Below are positions 48,866 to 58,656 of a stretch of 64,000 nt of DNA, piece after piece. Below the pieces are notes generated by a model, which saw nothing but the letters and a program-made list of their open reading frames with translations, had not been told where the DNA came from and ran no database searches. This stretch comes from Chitinophaga pinensis. Its GTDB lineage: Bacteria; Bacteroidota; Bacteroidia; NS11-12g; UBA9320. The translations under genes and the position numbers were made by a program. The stretch's first letter is position 1; every line of letters starts with the position of its first letter. The DNA lies in the NCBI GenBank assembly GCA_945907065.1, contig CAMDSC010000010.1, forward strand, positions 1 to 64,000, given 5' to 3'.

Positions 48866-49825
48866 ATGCAAATGGAATCGCTTATTTCAACAAACTTAGC
48901 ATTAAAAAAACAACGTGACTTTGGTAGAGGAAAAGTTAGGGATGTATACAATATAAACGACGACCTCCTTGTGCTTGTTTCAAGCGACCGCATCTCAGCT
49001 TTTGATCAGGTGTTGCCAAGAGCTATTCCTTATAAAGGGCAGGTATTAAATCAGGTAGCTTCCTTTTTTTTAGAGAAAACTAAAGATTTGGTCCCCAATT
49101 GGAAAATAGCCGAACCCGACCCTCATGTAACCATCGGTTACAAATGTGAACCTTTTAGCGTCGAATTTGTAATTCGGGGATATTTAGCCGGCCATTCATG
49201 GCGACTTTATAAATCCGGTGAACGAAAAATTTGTGGTGAAACATTGCCCGAAGGACTTAAAGAAAATGACCCATTGCCTGCTCCAATACTAACTCCAACA
49301 ACCAAAGCCAAGAGCGGTCATGACATTGACATATCTAAAGATGAACTTATTGACCAAAAAATATTAAAGAAAAAAGATTTGGAAAAATTAGAACATTATG
49401 CCCAAACACTTTTTAAAGCCGGCACTGAACACGCTGCTTCGCAAAATCTGATATTGGTAGATACCAAATATGAATTTGGAACCCGCGATGGCAAAATAAT
49501 GTTGATTGATGAAATACATACCCCCGATTCATCCCGCTATTTTTATAAAGATACTTATGAGTTGATTCAAAGTAAAGACCAGCAGCAACGCCAGTTATCC
49601 AAAGAATTTGTGAGACAATGGTTAATTGAAAACGGATTTCAAGGAAAAGAAGGTCAACTGGTTCCTGTGATGACGGATGATTTTATTAATTCGGTAACCA
49701 GCAGATACATTGAATTATTTGAACAAATAACTGGAACAAAATTCATAAAAAGGTCATATCAGAATATTTCTGAAACGATTGAATTGGCTGTTAATACTTT
49801 TATAACAAATTATTACGAGAAATAA
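48866..49825 (+). CDS. purC: phosphoribosylaminoimidazolesuccinocarboxamide synthase
   Basis: FGRGKVRDVYNINDDLLVLVSSDRISAFDQVLPRAIPYKGQVLNQ...VEFVIRGYLAGHSWR...IDEIHTPDSSRY. Confidence 0.97.
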   Translation: MQMESLISTNLALKKQRDFGRGKVRDVYNINDDLLVLVSSDRISAFDQVLPRAIPYKGQVLNQVASFFLEKTKDLVPNWKIAEPDPHVTIGYKCEPFSVEFVIRGYLAGHSWRLYKSGERKICGETLPEGLKENDPLPAPILTPTTKAKSGHDIDISKDELIDQKILKKKDLEKLEHYAQTLFKAGTEHAASQNLILVDTKYEFGTRDGKIMLIDEIHTPDSSRYFYKDTYELIQSKDQQQRQLSKEFVRQWLIENGFQGKEGQLVPVMTDDFINSVTSRYIELFEQITGTKFIKRSYQNISETIELAVNTFITNYYEK

Positions 49826-49860
49826 TCATATTTGCAAACTTTAGAAAAAAACTTAATTAT

Positions 49861-51525
49861 ATGAACATTAAAAAAACATCTCTTTTATTATTATTATTTT
49901 GCTCTGCCTCACTAATGGCGCAAACAGTAAAACAATTTGCAGGAATTGCAAATGATGTAGATCCATGGGCTAAATACGAAAACACAACAGTAGCGCTATC
50001 TGCAGCTCGTTTTTACGAACCTGAAGGAATTACTTGGGATAAAAACGGGTACATGTGGATTACTGAAAAAAATAAAATCCGTTTGGTAATAGGCACTCAA
50101 GTTTACATTCGAGCTGGCAAGTTAGGTGCAGGAGATATGTCTCAAAGTTATAGAAACGGAACAGGAACAGGAGGGGATTTTTCAGGAGCACATTTTTTTG
50201 CACCCTCATCTATTGTTACCGACCCTACATCAGGTGTCATCTATATTGTAGACTCATATAATCATGCCATTCGTAAAATGGATGCATTCGTAAATGTTGG
50301 AAACGGACAAGTAGTTTCCACTTTTGCAGGTGCTGATGTGCAAACTAATAATGTTGGTTTATCAGGCAAAACTGATGGAACAGGGCTAAATGCGCGCTTT
50401 AATGATCCTAAAGGAATAGTTAGAGATGCCAGTGGTAATATGTATGTTACCGATTGGTCTAATTTCACCATTCGAAAAGTAACCTCAGGTGGAGTTGTAA
50501 CTACATTAGCTGGAAAGGCTGGAGTTACAGGATTTGCAGATGGTATAGGTACAGCAGCCACCTTTGCCGGACCTTATGGAATTGCTCAATTAGATCTCAA
50601 TAATTTAGTGGTTAGCGATATGGATAATGGAACTATTCGCACAGTTCACATGACTAGCGGAGTTGTTACTACAATTTGTGGTAAAGCTGAAGATTGGGGT
50701 TATACAGATGGAAGTTTTGCAAATGCACGATTTAATGCACCAAGGGGTTTAGCAGTAGTTGACGGTAAAATATACGTTTGTGATGGTCCTGTAATAAGAG
50801 TGATAGATGTAAATACAAAAACAGTTTCTACATTTGCCGGAAGTTCATCAGCTACCGGAAATTTGGACGGAGAAGGTACTGCAGCTCGCTTTGGTGAATT
50901 GGTTGGTATTGCATACGATGGGAAAACCAGTTTATATGTTACAGATCACGTTTATAATGTTATAAAAAAGGTAAATATTAATAGTCTTGCTCCTACAGTT
51001 AATTTTTCAGCTAGTAAAACCAAGGCAGTGGTAGATGCCGAAATAATAACATTAACAAATACTTCTGCTGGAAAACAAGCTACTTCATTAAATTGGACTA
51101 TTACTCCTGCATCATATTCTATAACAGGAGGAAGTTTAACAGCAGATAATTTGAAAATTAAATTTACTGCCACAGGATTTTATAACGTTAAATTAACGGT
51201 AACAAACAGTTATGGTACTGATGACTCATTAAAATCTAACTACATAAGTGTTTCTACAGTTGGGATAAAAGAAATTCCTGAAAACATTTCTGTAGGAGTA
51301 TATCCAAATCCGTCCAATGGAATATTTACTTTACAAAGTTTGTATGGTAATTTCCCTATTCAATCCTATGAAGTAATTGATATAACAGGAAAACTAATTT
51401 TATCAAAATCATGCAGTAATTCATTGACTGAAAATTTTGATATAAGTAATGCTCAAAGCGGGTTTTATTTTATTAGGGTAAAAACTTCGCAAGGGGCTAA
51501 CACACTCAAACTACAAAAGATTTAA
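49861..51525 (+). CDS. NHL-repeat protein with PKD-like domain and T9SS type A sorting domain
   Basis: Repeated G.ADG.G..ARFN.P.GIA motifs; C-term VGVYPNPSNGIFTLQSL...YEVIDITGKLI...AQSGFYFIRVKTSQG. Confidence 0.92.
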   Translation: MNIKKTSLLLLLFCSASLMAQTVKQFAGIANDVDPWAKYENTTVALSAARFYEPEGITWDKNGYMWITEKNKIRLVIGTQVYIRAGKLGAGDMSQSYRNGTGTGGDFSGAHFFAPSSIVTDPTSGVIYIVDSYNHAIRKMDAFVNVGNGQVVSTFAGADVQTNNVGLSGKTDGTGLNARFNDPKGIVRDASGNMYVTDWSNFTIRKVTSGGVVTTLAGKAGVTGFADGIGTAATFAGPYGIAQLDLNNLVVSDMDNGTIRTVHMTSGVVTTICGKAEDWGYTDGSFANARFNAPRGLAVVDGKIYVCDGPVIRVIDVNTKTVSTFAGSSSATGNLDGEGTAARFGELVGIAYDGKTSLYVTDHVYNVIKKVNINSLAPTVNFSASKTKAVVDAEIITLTNTSAGKQATSLNWTITPASYSITGGSLTADNLKIKFTATGFYNVKLTVTNSYGTDDSLKSNYISVSTVGIKEIPENISVGVYPNPSNGIFTLQSLYGNFPIQSYEVIDITGKLILSKSCSNSLTENFDISNAQSGFYFIRVKTSQGANTLKLQKI

Positions 51526-51547
51526 ATTTTTTAAAATATAATTATAT

Positions 51548-51580
51548 AAAAAAGAGACTGCTTCAACAGTCTCTTTTTTT
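51548..51580 (+). terminator. rho-independent terminator
   Basis: AAAGAGACTG-CTTCAA-CAGTCTCTTTTTTT right after the NHL/T9SS gene. Confidence 0.88.
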
Positions 51581-51689
51581 ATTGTAAAAATTTCGTTTCA
51601 AAAATCAAGCATATAATAATTTCAAACTGATTTCAATCATTTTTTATTACTAAAAAAAAGAATTAATGTTGAATAGTAAATAAAATACA

Positions 51690-52736
51690 ATGCAGTATCC
51701 AAAAAAAGTAACTATTGGTGATATAACAGTAAGAGATGGTTTTCAACACGAGGAAAAATACATTCCTGCAGAAGCCAAACTTTGGCTTACTGAGCAATTG
51801 ATGTTGGCCGGGTTTAAACATATAGAAGTAACCAACCTAGGAAATCCAGTGGGAATGCCTCAGTTTAAAGATGCCGATCCTTTAATGAAAGCATTGCACC
51901 ACAGTAAACGGGTGGCTCATTTAATTAACGATGTATCGTTAACTGCAGTTACCATTCGCGAAAAAGCTGTGGAACGAGCCATTGAAAACCGGAAAGAAGG
52001 ATTTGGGCCCGACCGAATTTTATTTATGGTTTCAACAAGCGAGTCACACCATATCAAAAACTCAGGATTAACCCTGAAAGACTATTGGAAAATGGCTGAA
52101 AAGTATATTAAATTGGCTCATGATGCTGGAATAAAAGTAAATGGAACAGTTAGCACAATATGGGGTTGCCCTATTGAAGGGCCTACTGACATGCACAAGG
52201 CTGTAGATTATGCAAAACGTTGGTTTGATATTGGGGTAAACGATGTAGAACATGCGGACCACGATGGCTCAGCTTCACCGGATAGAATTTATCGTTATTT
52301 CTCTATGCTCATGGATGAATTTCAAAATCCAAATAAACATATAGTTCATTTACACACTACTCGCGGTTGGGGATTAGCCAATGTTTTAGGGGCATTGCAA
52401 GCGGGCATGACCAATTATGAAGCAACCATGGGAGGTATTGGCGGACAACCCGCCAACTTTGTAAGCGGGGTTCCGGTTAGCGGCACCGGCGATTATTATT
52501 ATGCCGACCCAAGTTTAGTTGGCTTGGTATCTACCGAAGATTTGGTGGTAATGATGGATGAGATGGGTATTGAAACGAATCTGGATATTGATAAAATTTT
52601 AGAAATTGGAAGAATGACCGAACGAATTGTAGGAAGACGGTTGCGTTCGGAATGCATCAAAACAGGAAGAATTCCAAAATCATTAACCGGTCGAGGTCCT
52701 TCTGTAGAAATCCCTTCCCGCTCAGATATAGTTTAG
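51690..52736 (+). CDS. DRE-TIM (HMGL-like / pyruvate carboxyltransferase-like) metallolyase family protein
   Basis: TIGDITVRDGFQHEEKYIPAEAKLWLTEQLMLAGFKHIEVTN...VHLHTTRGWGLANVL...GGIGGQPANF. Confidence 0.85.
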   Translation: MQYPKKVTIGDITVRDGFQHEEKYIPAEAKLWLTEQLMLAGFKHIEVTNLGNPVGMPQFKDADPLMKALHHSKRVAHLINDVSLTAVTIREKAVERAIENRKEGFGPDRILFMVSTSESHHIKNSGLTLKDYWKMAEKYIKLAHDAGIKVNGTVSTIWGCPIEGPTDMHKAVDYAKRWFDIGVNDVEHADHDGSASPDRIYRYFSMLMDEFQNPNKHIVHLHTTRGWGLANVLGALQAGMTNYEATMGGIGGQPANFVSGVPVSGTGDYYYADPSLVGLVSTEDLVVMMDEMGIETNLDIDKILEIGRMTERIVGRRLRSECIKTGRIPKSLTGRGPSVEIPSRSDIV

Positions 52737-52764
52737 CTACAGCTTAATATTAAACGTATAATAT

Positions 52765-53610
52765 TTAAGCAAACACGCTAGAAGCCATTAACATTGCTTC
52801 ATTAAATTTTTCTTTATTCAGACCGAGGTCTATTCCTTGCTCTTCAAAATATTGAACCATTTTTTCAGTCGGCATATTTCCTACCAATTCATCATCAGCC
52901 ATAGGGCAACCACCAAAACCTTTTAATGCCCCATCAAAACGGGTGCATCCTGCATTCAATGCGGCTTCTATCTTTTCTTTCCAATTATCAGGGCGAGTAT
53001 GAAAATGACATCCAAATTTTAAATAAGGGATTTCATTATGTAAATATGAAATAACCTGTGTAATGTTATCCGGCTTTGAAATACCAACTGTATCGGATAA
53101 TGAAAAATATTTGGCACCTAATTTTTCCAACTCTTTTATCCAAAAACTTAATATTTCAGGACTCCAAGGCTCATTATATAGGTTTCCAAAACTCATTGGT
53201 AAATAACAGATAAAAGTTTTGTTATGCTTTTCACAAAGTTCAATAATTGATTCGGCAGTTTTAAGAGATTCTTCCCGCGTAGTATTTGTATTTCTTTTTT
53301 GAAAGGTTTCAGAAATTGAAAACGGAAATCCGAGATACGTTATTTTATCATATTGCACTGCCATTTCAGCTCCTTTGGCATTAGCCACTATTACTGAAAG
53401 TTTGGTTTGTGTCATATTTAGTCGTTTTATTACCTCAGCAGTATCGGCCATTTGGGGTATTACTTTAGGATTTACAAAACTCCCGCAATCCAGAGTATCA
53501 AAGCCAACTTGAAGTAAAGCATTGAGATAATTCACTTTAATATTAGTATCAATAAATTTTGTTAATCCCTGCATAGCATCTCTTGGGCATTCTATTATTT
53601 TAACCGTCAT
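52765..53610 (-). CDS. hydroxymethylglutaryl-CoA lyase
   Basis: IIECPRDAMQGL...GFDTLDCGSFVNPKVIPQMAD...FGCHFHTRP...FDGALKGFGGCPMADDELVGN. Confidence 0.9.
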   Translation of the reverse strand: MTVKIIECPRDAMQGLTKFIDTNIKVNYLNALLQVGFDTLDCGSFVNPKVIPQMADTAEVIKRLNMTQTKLSVIVANAKGAEMAVQYDKITYLGFPFSISETFQKRNTNTTREESLKTAESIIELCEKHNKTFICYLPMSFGNLYNEPWSPEILSFWIKELEKLGAKYFSLSDTVGISKPDNITQVISYLHNEIPYLKFGCHFHTRPDNWKEKIEAALNAGCTRFDGALKGFGGCPMADDELVGNMPTEKMVQYFEEQGIDLGLNKEKFNEAMLMASSVFA

Positions 53611-53704
53611 AAATCTTATTTAATATTGCGTTGTATATTGATGTCAAAATTACCATTTTTGCCCTTTAATAGAAGTACATAGAAAATTATTGCAAACAGA
53701 AAAC

Positions 53705-55867
53705 ATGTCGGAACAAGAAAACAACCAGGAGGTATTGAATACCAACGAAGAAGCGGTTGTAACCCAAATTGAAATGGAAGCTACAAACAGTGGTAGTGAG
53801 AATTCCATTGAACCTACAGAAATTACAAAAGAAGTAACTGAAGAAGAAATTATGCCTACTGAAGCTTTAGAAAATGCAGAACCTGAATTTGAAACTGAAC
53901 AAGATGCTGTATCAGAAATTGTAAACGAAGTTGAAACTTTTGAAAACACAGAATCTTCGGTTGAACAAACGGAAGAACCTATCCAAGAGTTATCAAAAGA
54001 AGATAAAGCAACCGTTTCAACCCCTAATGCAGAATCAATTGAAAAATCGGTTGAACCATTAACAGAAACCATTGCCAACATTCATGATGACGAAGATATG
54101 GATGAAGAATCAAAAATGATGGATGCTGAAGAGGCTATCAATATTGATTACTCTGCTTATACCAAATCGCAATTGTTGACCATGGCATTAGATGCTACTC
54201 AAAAGATGGTAGCTCGGGAAGCGGTTAAAAAAATACAAAATATACGTCCGTTTTTTGATGATCTTTTAAAATTAGAACGACAGGAACAGTTCCAAAAACA
54301 TTTGGAAGCGGGTAATGAAGAAGAAACCTTTGAATTTGCTGATGATAGCTCACGGCAAAAATTTTATGATGCGTTTAAACAAGCACAGGAAGACCGTGCT
54401 GAAGAAAAGAAACGTATTGAAGATGAAAAATTAAAAAACCTAGCCACCAAAAACGCAATTATAGAACGCATTAAAGTATTAACTGAATCAGATGAAACAG
54501 TTGACAGTATTAATGAAATAAAACAATTACAAAACGACTGGAAAGCAATTAGAGTAATACCTAAGGCTAATTTACAGGAACTATATGATCGCTACCATTT
54601 TTACCTTGATAAATTTTATGACAACTTTGCTATTAATCGTGAATTAAAGGAATTAGACCGACAAAAGAACTTAGGTATAAAAATTGACCTTTGCAATAAA
54701 GTAGATGCCTTGCATGCAGAACCTTCCTTAAAAAGAACGTTTATTATGCTTGCTAAATATCAAGAGGAATTCAAAAATACTGGTCCTGTTCCTAGAGAAT
54801 TTAGTGAAGAAATATGGTCACGATTTAAAGCCACGCTTGATGAAATATACAAGCAACGCAAAGCTCAATTTGATGAAATTGAACTTAAGCGGGTTGAAAA
54901 CCTAAAACTAAAAGAAGTATTGGTTGAAAAAGCCCGACTTATAGCCAATCATATTCCAACAAAAGGAGCCGATTGGAAAAGCAATTTTGATGAATTAAAC
55001 AAGTTGATGGAGGAATGGAAAACTATTGGACAAGTTCCAAAAGCTCAAAATGAAACCATTTGGCATCATTTTAGAGAACAATTCAATATTTTCTCAAAAA
55101 ACAGAAATGAACAATTTAAACGTGTAAATTCTGAACGCAAAACCAATATTGCACTTCGTGAAGATTTATGCAAAAGAGCGGAAGCACTTAAAGACAATGA
55201 AGATTTAGGATACGCTACCAAGGAATTTATTAAACTACAGGAAGAATGGAAAACTAGCGGCCCGTTGCCAGAATCCGTCTCCCAAACGTTATGGAAACGA
55301 TTCCGCAAAACCTGTGATGAATTTTTTAATCGTAAACAGCAAAATTTTGAAAGCCGTAAAGGTGCTGAAGTTGAAAACTTAGAAAAGAAGCAAGAGATAA
55401 TTGCCGAAATGGAAGAGCTTCAGAAAAATGAAGATGGCGATGAAGTTTTGGCAAAATTAAAAGAAGTTCAAACCCGATGGAATGAAATAGGCTTTGTACC
55501 TATTAAAAATAAAAAGGATATTGGAGATAAGTATCATGAATTATTAGATATTATTTACAAAAAATTTCGTCAAAACCGAGATTCATATAAGCGAGCACAT
55601 TTAAATGAACACTATAACCAAATTGCAAGCCAGCCAGGTGGCGATAAAAAATTAGGGGATGATGAACGCCGTTTGCGTGAAAAAATAAAAGGACTGAAAA
55701 CTGAAATTGAAACTTGGGAAAACAATATTGAATTTTTTGCAAAAAGTAAAAATGCTGAAAAATTCCGTAAAGATATTGAAGATAAAATAGCAAAGGTAAA
55801 TAGTCAAATAGATAGCATGAACAAGGAATTGGCAGCTTTAAAAGCTGCTAAGACTGAAATAGTTTAG
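53705..55867 (+). CDS. DUF349 repeat protein with acidic N-terminal region
   Basis: Repeated W/R-rich helical units (LQNDWKAIRVIPKANLQELYDRYHFYLDKFY; WKTIGQVPKAQNETIWHHFREQFNIF; WKTSGPLPESVSQTLWKRFRKTCDEFF). Confidence 0.9.
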   Translation: MSEQENNQEVLNTNEEAVVTQIEMEATNSGSENSIEPTEITKEVTEEEIMPTEALENAEPEFETEQDAVSEIVNEVETFENTESSVEQTEEPIQELSKEDKATVSTPNAESIEKSVEPLTETIANIHDDEDMDEESKMMDAEEAINIDYSAYTKSQLLTMALDATQKMVAREAVKKIQNIRPFFDDLLKLERQEQFQKHLEAGNEEETFEFADDSSRQKFYDAFKQAQEDRAEEKKRIEDEKLKNLATKNAIIERIKVLTESDETVDSINEIKQLQNDWKAIRVIPKANLQELYDRYHFYLDKFYDNFAINRELKELDRQKNLGIKIDLCNKVDALHAEPSLKRTFIMLAKYQEEFKNTGPVPREFSEEIWSRFKATLDEIYKQRKAQFDEIELKRVENLKLKEVLVEKARLIANHIPTKGADWKSNFDELNKLMEEWKTIGQVPKAQNETIWHHFREQFNIFSKNRNEQFKRVNSERKTNIALREDLCKRAEALKDNEDLGYATKEFIKLQEEWKTSGPLPESVSQTLWKRFRKTCDEFFNRKQQNFESRKGAEVENLEKKQEIIAEMEELQKNEDGDEVLAKLKEVQTRWNEIGFVPIKNKKDIGDKYHELLDIIYKKFRQNRDSYKRAHLNEHYNQIASQPGGDKKLGDDERRLREKIKGLKTEIETWENNIEFFAKSKNAEKFRKDIEDKIAKVNSQIDSMNKELAALKAAKTEIV

Positions 55868-55883
55868 TCTATTAATAAAATTA

Positions 55884-55953
55884 TCAATATTCAACTCTCA
55901 ATACCTGCGGAAATAATTAATTCGACGCAATATTTGAGAGTTAGATATTGAGT
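55884..55953. repeat. imperfect inverted repeat 3' of the DUF349 gene
   Basis: TCAATATTCAACTCTCAATA vs TATTTGAGAGTTAGATATTGAG, separated by ACCTGCGGAAATAATTAATTCGACGC. Confidence 0.55.
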
Positions 55954-55988
55954 ATTATTTCATCAACTCAAAATAAGTATTCTATATT

Positions 55989-56768
55989 TTGAACCAAATT
56001 CTCAATTACCTCTCCTACCTTTTTAAAAGCACTAACCTGCATGGCATTCACTCGCCATTAGTATATTCTTTGGTAAAAGATGTGATTTATAAACGTAAAG
56101 ATAAATCTGAGAAATTCAAATCAATTGAAGCCATTCGCAAAGAGTTAATAAAAGAAAGATCATTAATATCAGGATTAGATTTTGGTGCAGGAAGTTCATC
56201 CAATTCATCCCAAAAAACGATTGGAGACTTTGCTCGTTCTTCTTCTAAATCTGTAAAATTTTCAAGACTTCTGTATCGTTTGTCTAAATGGCAACAGCCC
56301 AAATATGCTTTGGAATTGGGTACAGCCTTGGGAATTAGTGGAATGTATCAGACTATAGGATTTGGAGATTCTGCAAAATTTATAACCTTAGAGGGAAATT
56401 CTTTATTAGCTGCAAAAGCTCAGAAAAATTATAAAAAACTAAATTTCAATTCCATTGAAATAATTGAAGGAAATTTTGATAATACCTTATCAATAGCTTT
56501 AGAAAAAATGCCACAATTGGATTGGGTATTTTTTGATGGAAACCATAAAAAAGAACCAACCATTAGATATTTCCATCAATGCTTGGAAAAAGCTTCAGAA
56601 AAAGCATTGTTTATTTTTGATGATATTAATTGGTCTGCCGAAATGCAGGAAGCATGGGACGAGATAAAACAACATGCTAAAGTCTATATAACGATAGATT
56701 TATTTTTTTTAGGTTTGGTTTTTTTAGAAAAAAGACCACAAAAAGAACACTTTATAGTTAGGTTTTAA
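55989..56768 (+). CDS. class I SAM-dependent methyltransferase
   Basis: QPKYALELGTALGISGMYQTIGF...LEGNSLLAAKAQKNYKKL...DWVFFDGNHKKEPTIRYF; TTG start. Confidence 0.85.
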   Translation: MNQILNYLSYLFKSTNLHGIHSPLVYSLVKDVIYKRKDKSEKFKSIEAIRKELIKERSLISGLDFGAGSSSNSSQKTIGDFARSSSKSVKFSRLLYRLSKWQQPKYALELGTALGISGMYQTIGFGDSAKFITLEGNSLLAAKAQKNYKKLNFNSIEIIEGNFDNTLSIALEKMPQLDWVFFDGNHKKEPTIRYFHQCLEKASEKALFIFDDINWSAEMQEAWDEIKQHAKVYITIDLFFLGLVFLEKRPQKEHFIVRF

Positions 56769-56811
56769 TTGGTTAAACCTTCATTCACCATTCTGCATTA
56801 ACAATTTACCA

Positions 56812-57813
56812 TTATTTTATTCCTCTTGCATCCAATGCAGCTCTGTATTTCTTTGCATTTTTCAAATGTTCGGCATAGCTTTTGGTAAAATAATGGGTAT
56901 TTGAAAAATCTTCTTTTGCACAGAAATACAAATAATCATGCTGTGTATAATTCAGTACAGCCTCCACTCCTTTTTTTGTAGTAATTCCAATTGGGCCAGG
57001 CGGCAATCCTCGGTTTTTATAGGTATTATAAGGCGATTCTGTGTCTAAAATTCCGGTAATTCGCTGCATGGTTTTATTTCCAATGGCATATTTTAAAGTT
57101 GGGTCAGCTTGCAAAGGCATTCCAATCATCAATCGGTTAATATAAACTCCTGCCATTATAGGTAATTCCTCATCTTTAACTGCTTCTTTTTCAATGATAG
57201 AAGCCAATATATATGCTTCCTTTGAGGATTTTAAACCAGCCTTTGTTAACTTATCAAATTTTTCAGTATCCCAATAAATTTGCTGCTCGTTTACAAACTT
57301 TCTTACCATTTTTTCAGGTGTCACCGCCCATGAAAATTTGTAGGTATCTGCCCAAAACAAAGCCAATACACTAATACTGTCTAACCCCAGCACTTCCAAT
57401 TGAGTTTTGTTATTTATTGCTTTAGCAAAATCAAAGGAATCTGCTTCAAACTTTCGTCCTAAAGCTGCATACAATTCATTTGGTAAAATATTGTTTCCAA
57501 ACCTGAATTCAACTTCACTTTGTTTACCATATTTAAACATATTAATAACTTCACGATTGTTCATACCTTCAGTAATAATGTACTTTCCGGGATAAACCTT
57601 TTCAAATTTCATAACATACTCAGCCACCTTAAATGAAAAATTACTCCCAATACTTTTACTTTTTTCAAGACTTGAGTAAAGGCTGTCTATCGAGTCTCCT
57701 GTTTTTATATAAATCTCTGATTTATGAGTGTTGGATGCACTGAAAATCCAGATTACAAGCACCACAATTAATACAAAAGCTATGGTTAAACTTAAAAGAA
57801 ATTTATTTTTCAC
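56812..57813 (-). CDS. mltG: endolytic transglycosylase MltG
   Basis: ILASIIEKEAVKDEELPIMAGVYINRLMIGMPLQADPTLKYAIG...SPYNTYKNRGLPPGPI. Confidence 0.96.
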   Translation of the reverse strand: MKNKFLLSLTIAFVLIVVLVIWIFSASNTHKSEIYIKTGDSIDSLYSSLEKSKSIGSNFSFKVAEYVMKFEKVYPGKYIITEGMNNREVINMFKYGKQSEVEFRFGNNILPNELYAALGRKFEADSFDFAKAINNKTQLEVLGLDSISVLALFWADTYKFSWAVTPEKMVRKFVNEQQIYWDTEKFDKLTKAGLKSSKEAYILASIIEKEAVKDEELPIMAGVYINRLMIGMPLQADPTLKYAIGNKTMQRITGILDTESPYNTYKNRGLPPGPIGITTKKGVEAVLNYTQHDYLYFCAKEDFSNTHYFTKSYAEHLKNAKKYRAALDARGIK

Positions 57814-57877
57814 GATTACTGATTTAGTGTGTAAAATTACCTAATAGCAAAACACAAAAAAAGCGGTTGAACTATTG

Positions 57878-57885
57878 TAGTTTTG
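57878..57885 (+). promoter_or_regulatory. -7 box TAGTTTTG, 7 nt from the dapB ATG
   Basis: TAGTTTTG-CACACTT-ATG. Confidence 0.45.
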
Positions 57886-57892
57886 CACACTT

Positions 57893-58618
57893 ATGCAAAT
57901 AGCCCTTATAGGATACGGCAAAATGGGTAAAGCTATTGAAGAAATAGCTTTAAAAGCAGGCCATAAAATTATTAGCAGGATAGATTTTAATGATGATGTG
58001 CTTCAAGGAATTAAAGGAGCTGATGTGGCCATAGAATTTACAAATCCTGAAGCTGCAAAGGGCAATATTTTAAAATGTTTTGAAGCTAAAGTTCCTGTAA
58101 TAGTGGGAACCACGGGTTGGTATAATGATTTTGATGAAATTAAACATCTGGCTGAATCTACTGGCAATTCATTGTTTTATGCCACCAATTTTAGTTTAGG
58201 AGTAAATATTTTTTTTGAACTAAATAAACACTTAGCCAAATTGATGAATCCAAATGAAATGTATGAGCCTGAAATGGAAGAAATTCATCACTTGCAAAAA
58301 AAAGATGCCCCAAGTGGAACGGCTATTACTTTGGCTGAAGGACTGATTGCTAACCTTGATAGAAAAAAAACATGGGTTAATCGTGAGGATGAAAATAATA
58401 AATCGACTAACCCGTTTGAACTAAATATTATTTCTAAGCGTGAAGGTGAAGTTCCAGGAACACATACTATTGCGTATAAAAGTGAGATTGACGAAATAAT
58501 TATTACCCATCAGGCGTATAATAGAATGGGATTTGCTACGGGTGCTGTAAAGGCGGCAGAATGGATTAGAGGTAAAATAGGCGTTTATACAATGGCTGAT
58601 ATGCTTGGGTATAAATAA
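57893..58618 (+). CDS. dapB: 4-hydroxy-tetrahydrodipicolinate reductase
   Basis: IALIGYGKMGKAIEEIAL...VGTTGWY...EEIHHLQKKDAPSGTAITLAEG. Confidence 0.96.
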   Translation: MQIALIGYGKMGKAIEEIALKAGHKIISRIDFNDDVLQGIKGADVAIEFTNPEAAKGNILKCFEAKVPVIVGTTGWYNDFDEIKHLAESTGNSLFYATNFSLGVNIFFELNKHLAKLMNPNEMYEPEMEEIHHLQKKDAPSGTAITLAEGLIANLDRKKTWVNREDENNKSTNPFELNIISKREGEVPGTHTIAYKSEIDEIIITHQAYNRMGFATGAVKAAEWIRGKIGVYTMADMLGYK

Positions 58619-58656
58619 AAGTTAAAGTAAAAAGATTAATACAAGAAACTAAAAAA

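Noticed and set aside
53650-54081. 143-aa antisense ORF over the DUF349 N-terminus
   Set aside because: Ser/Val-rich sequence is the reverse complement of a Glu/Thr-rich coding region (GAA becomes TTC); no independent signal
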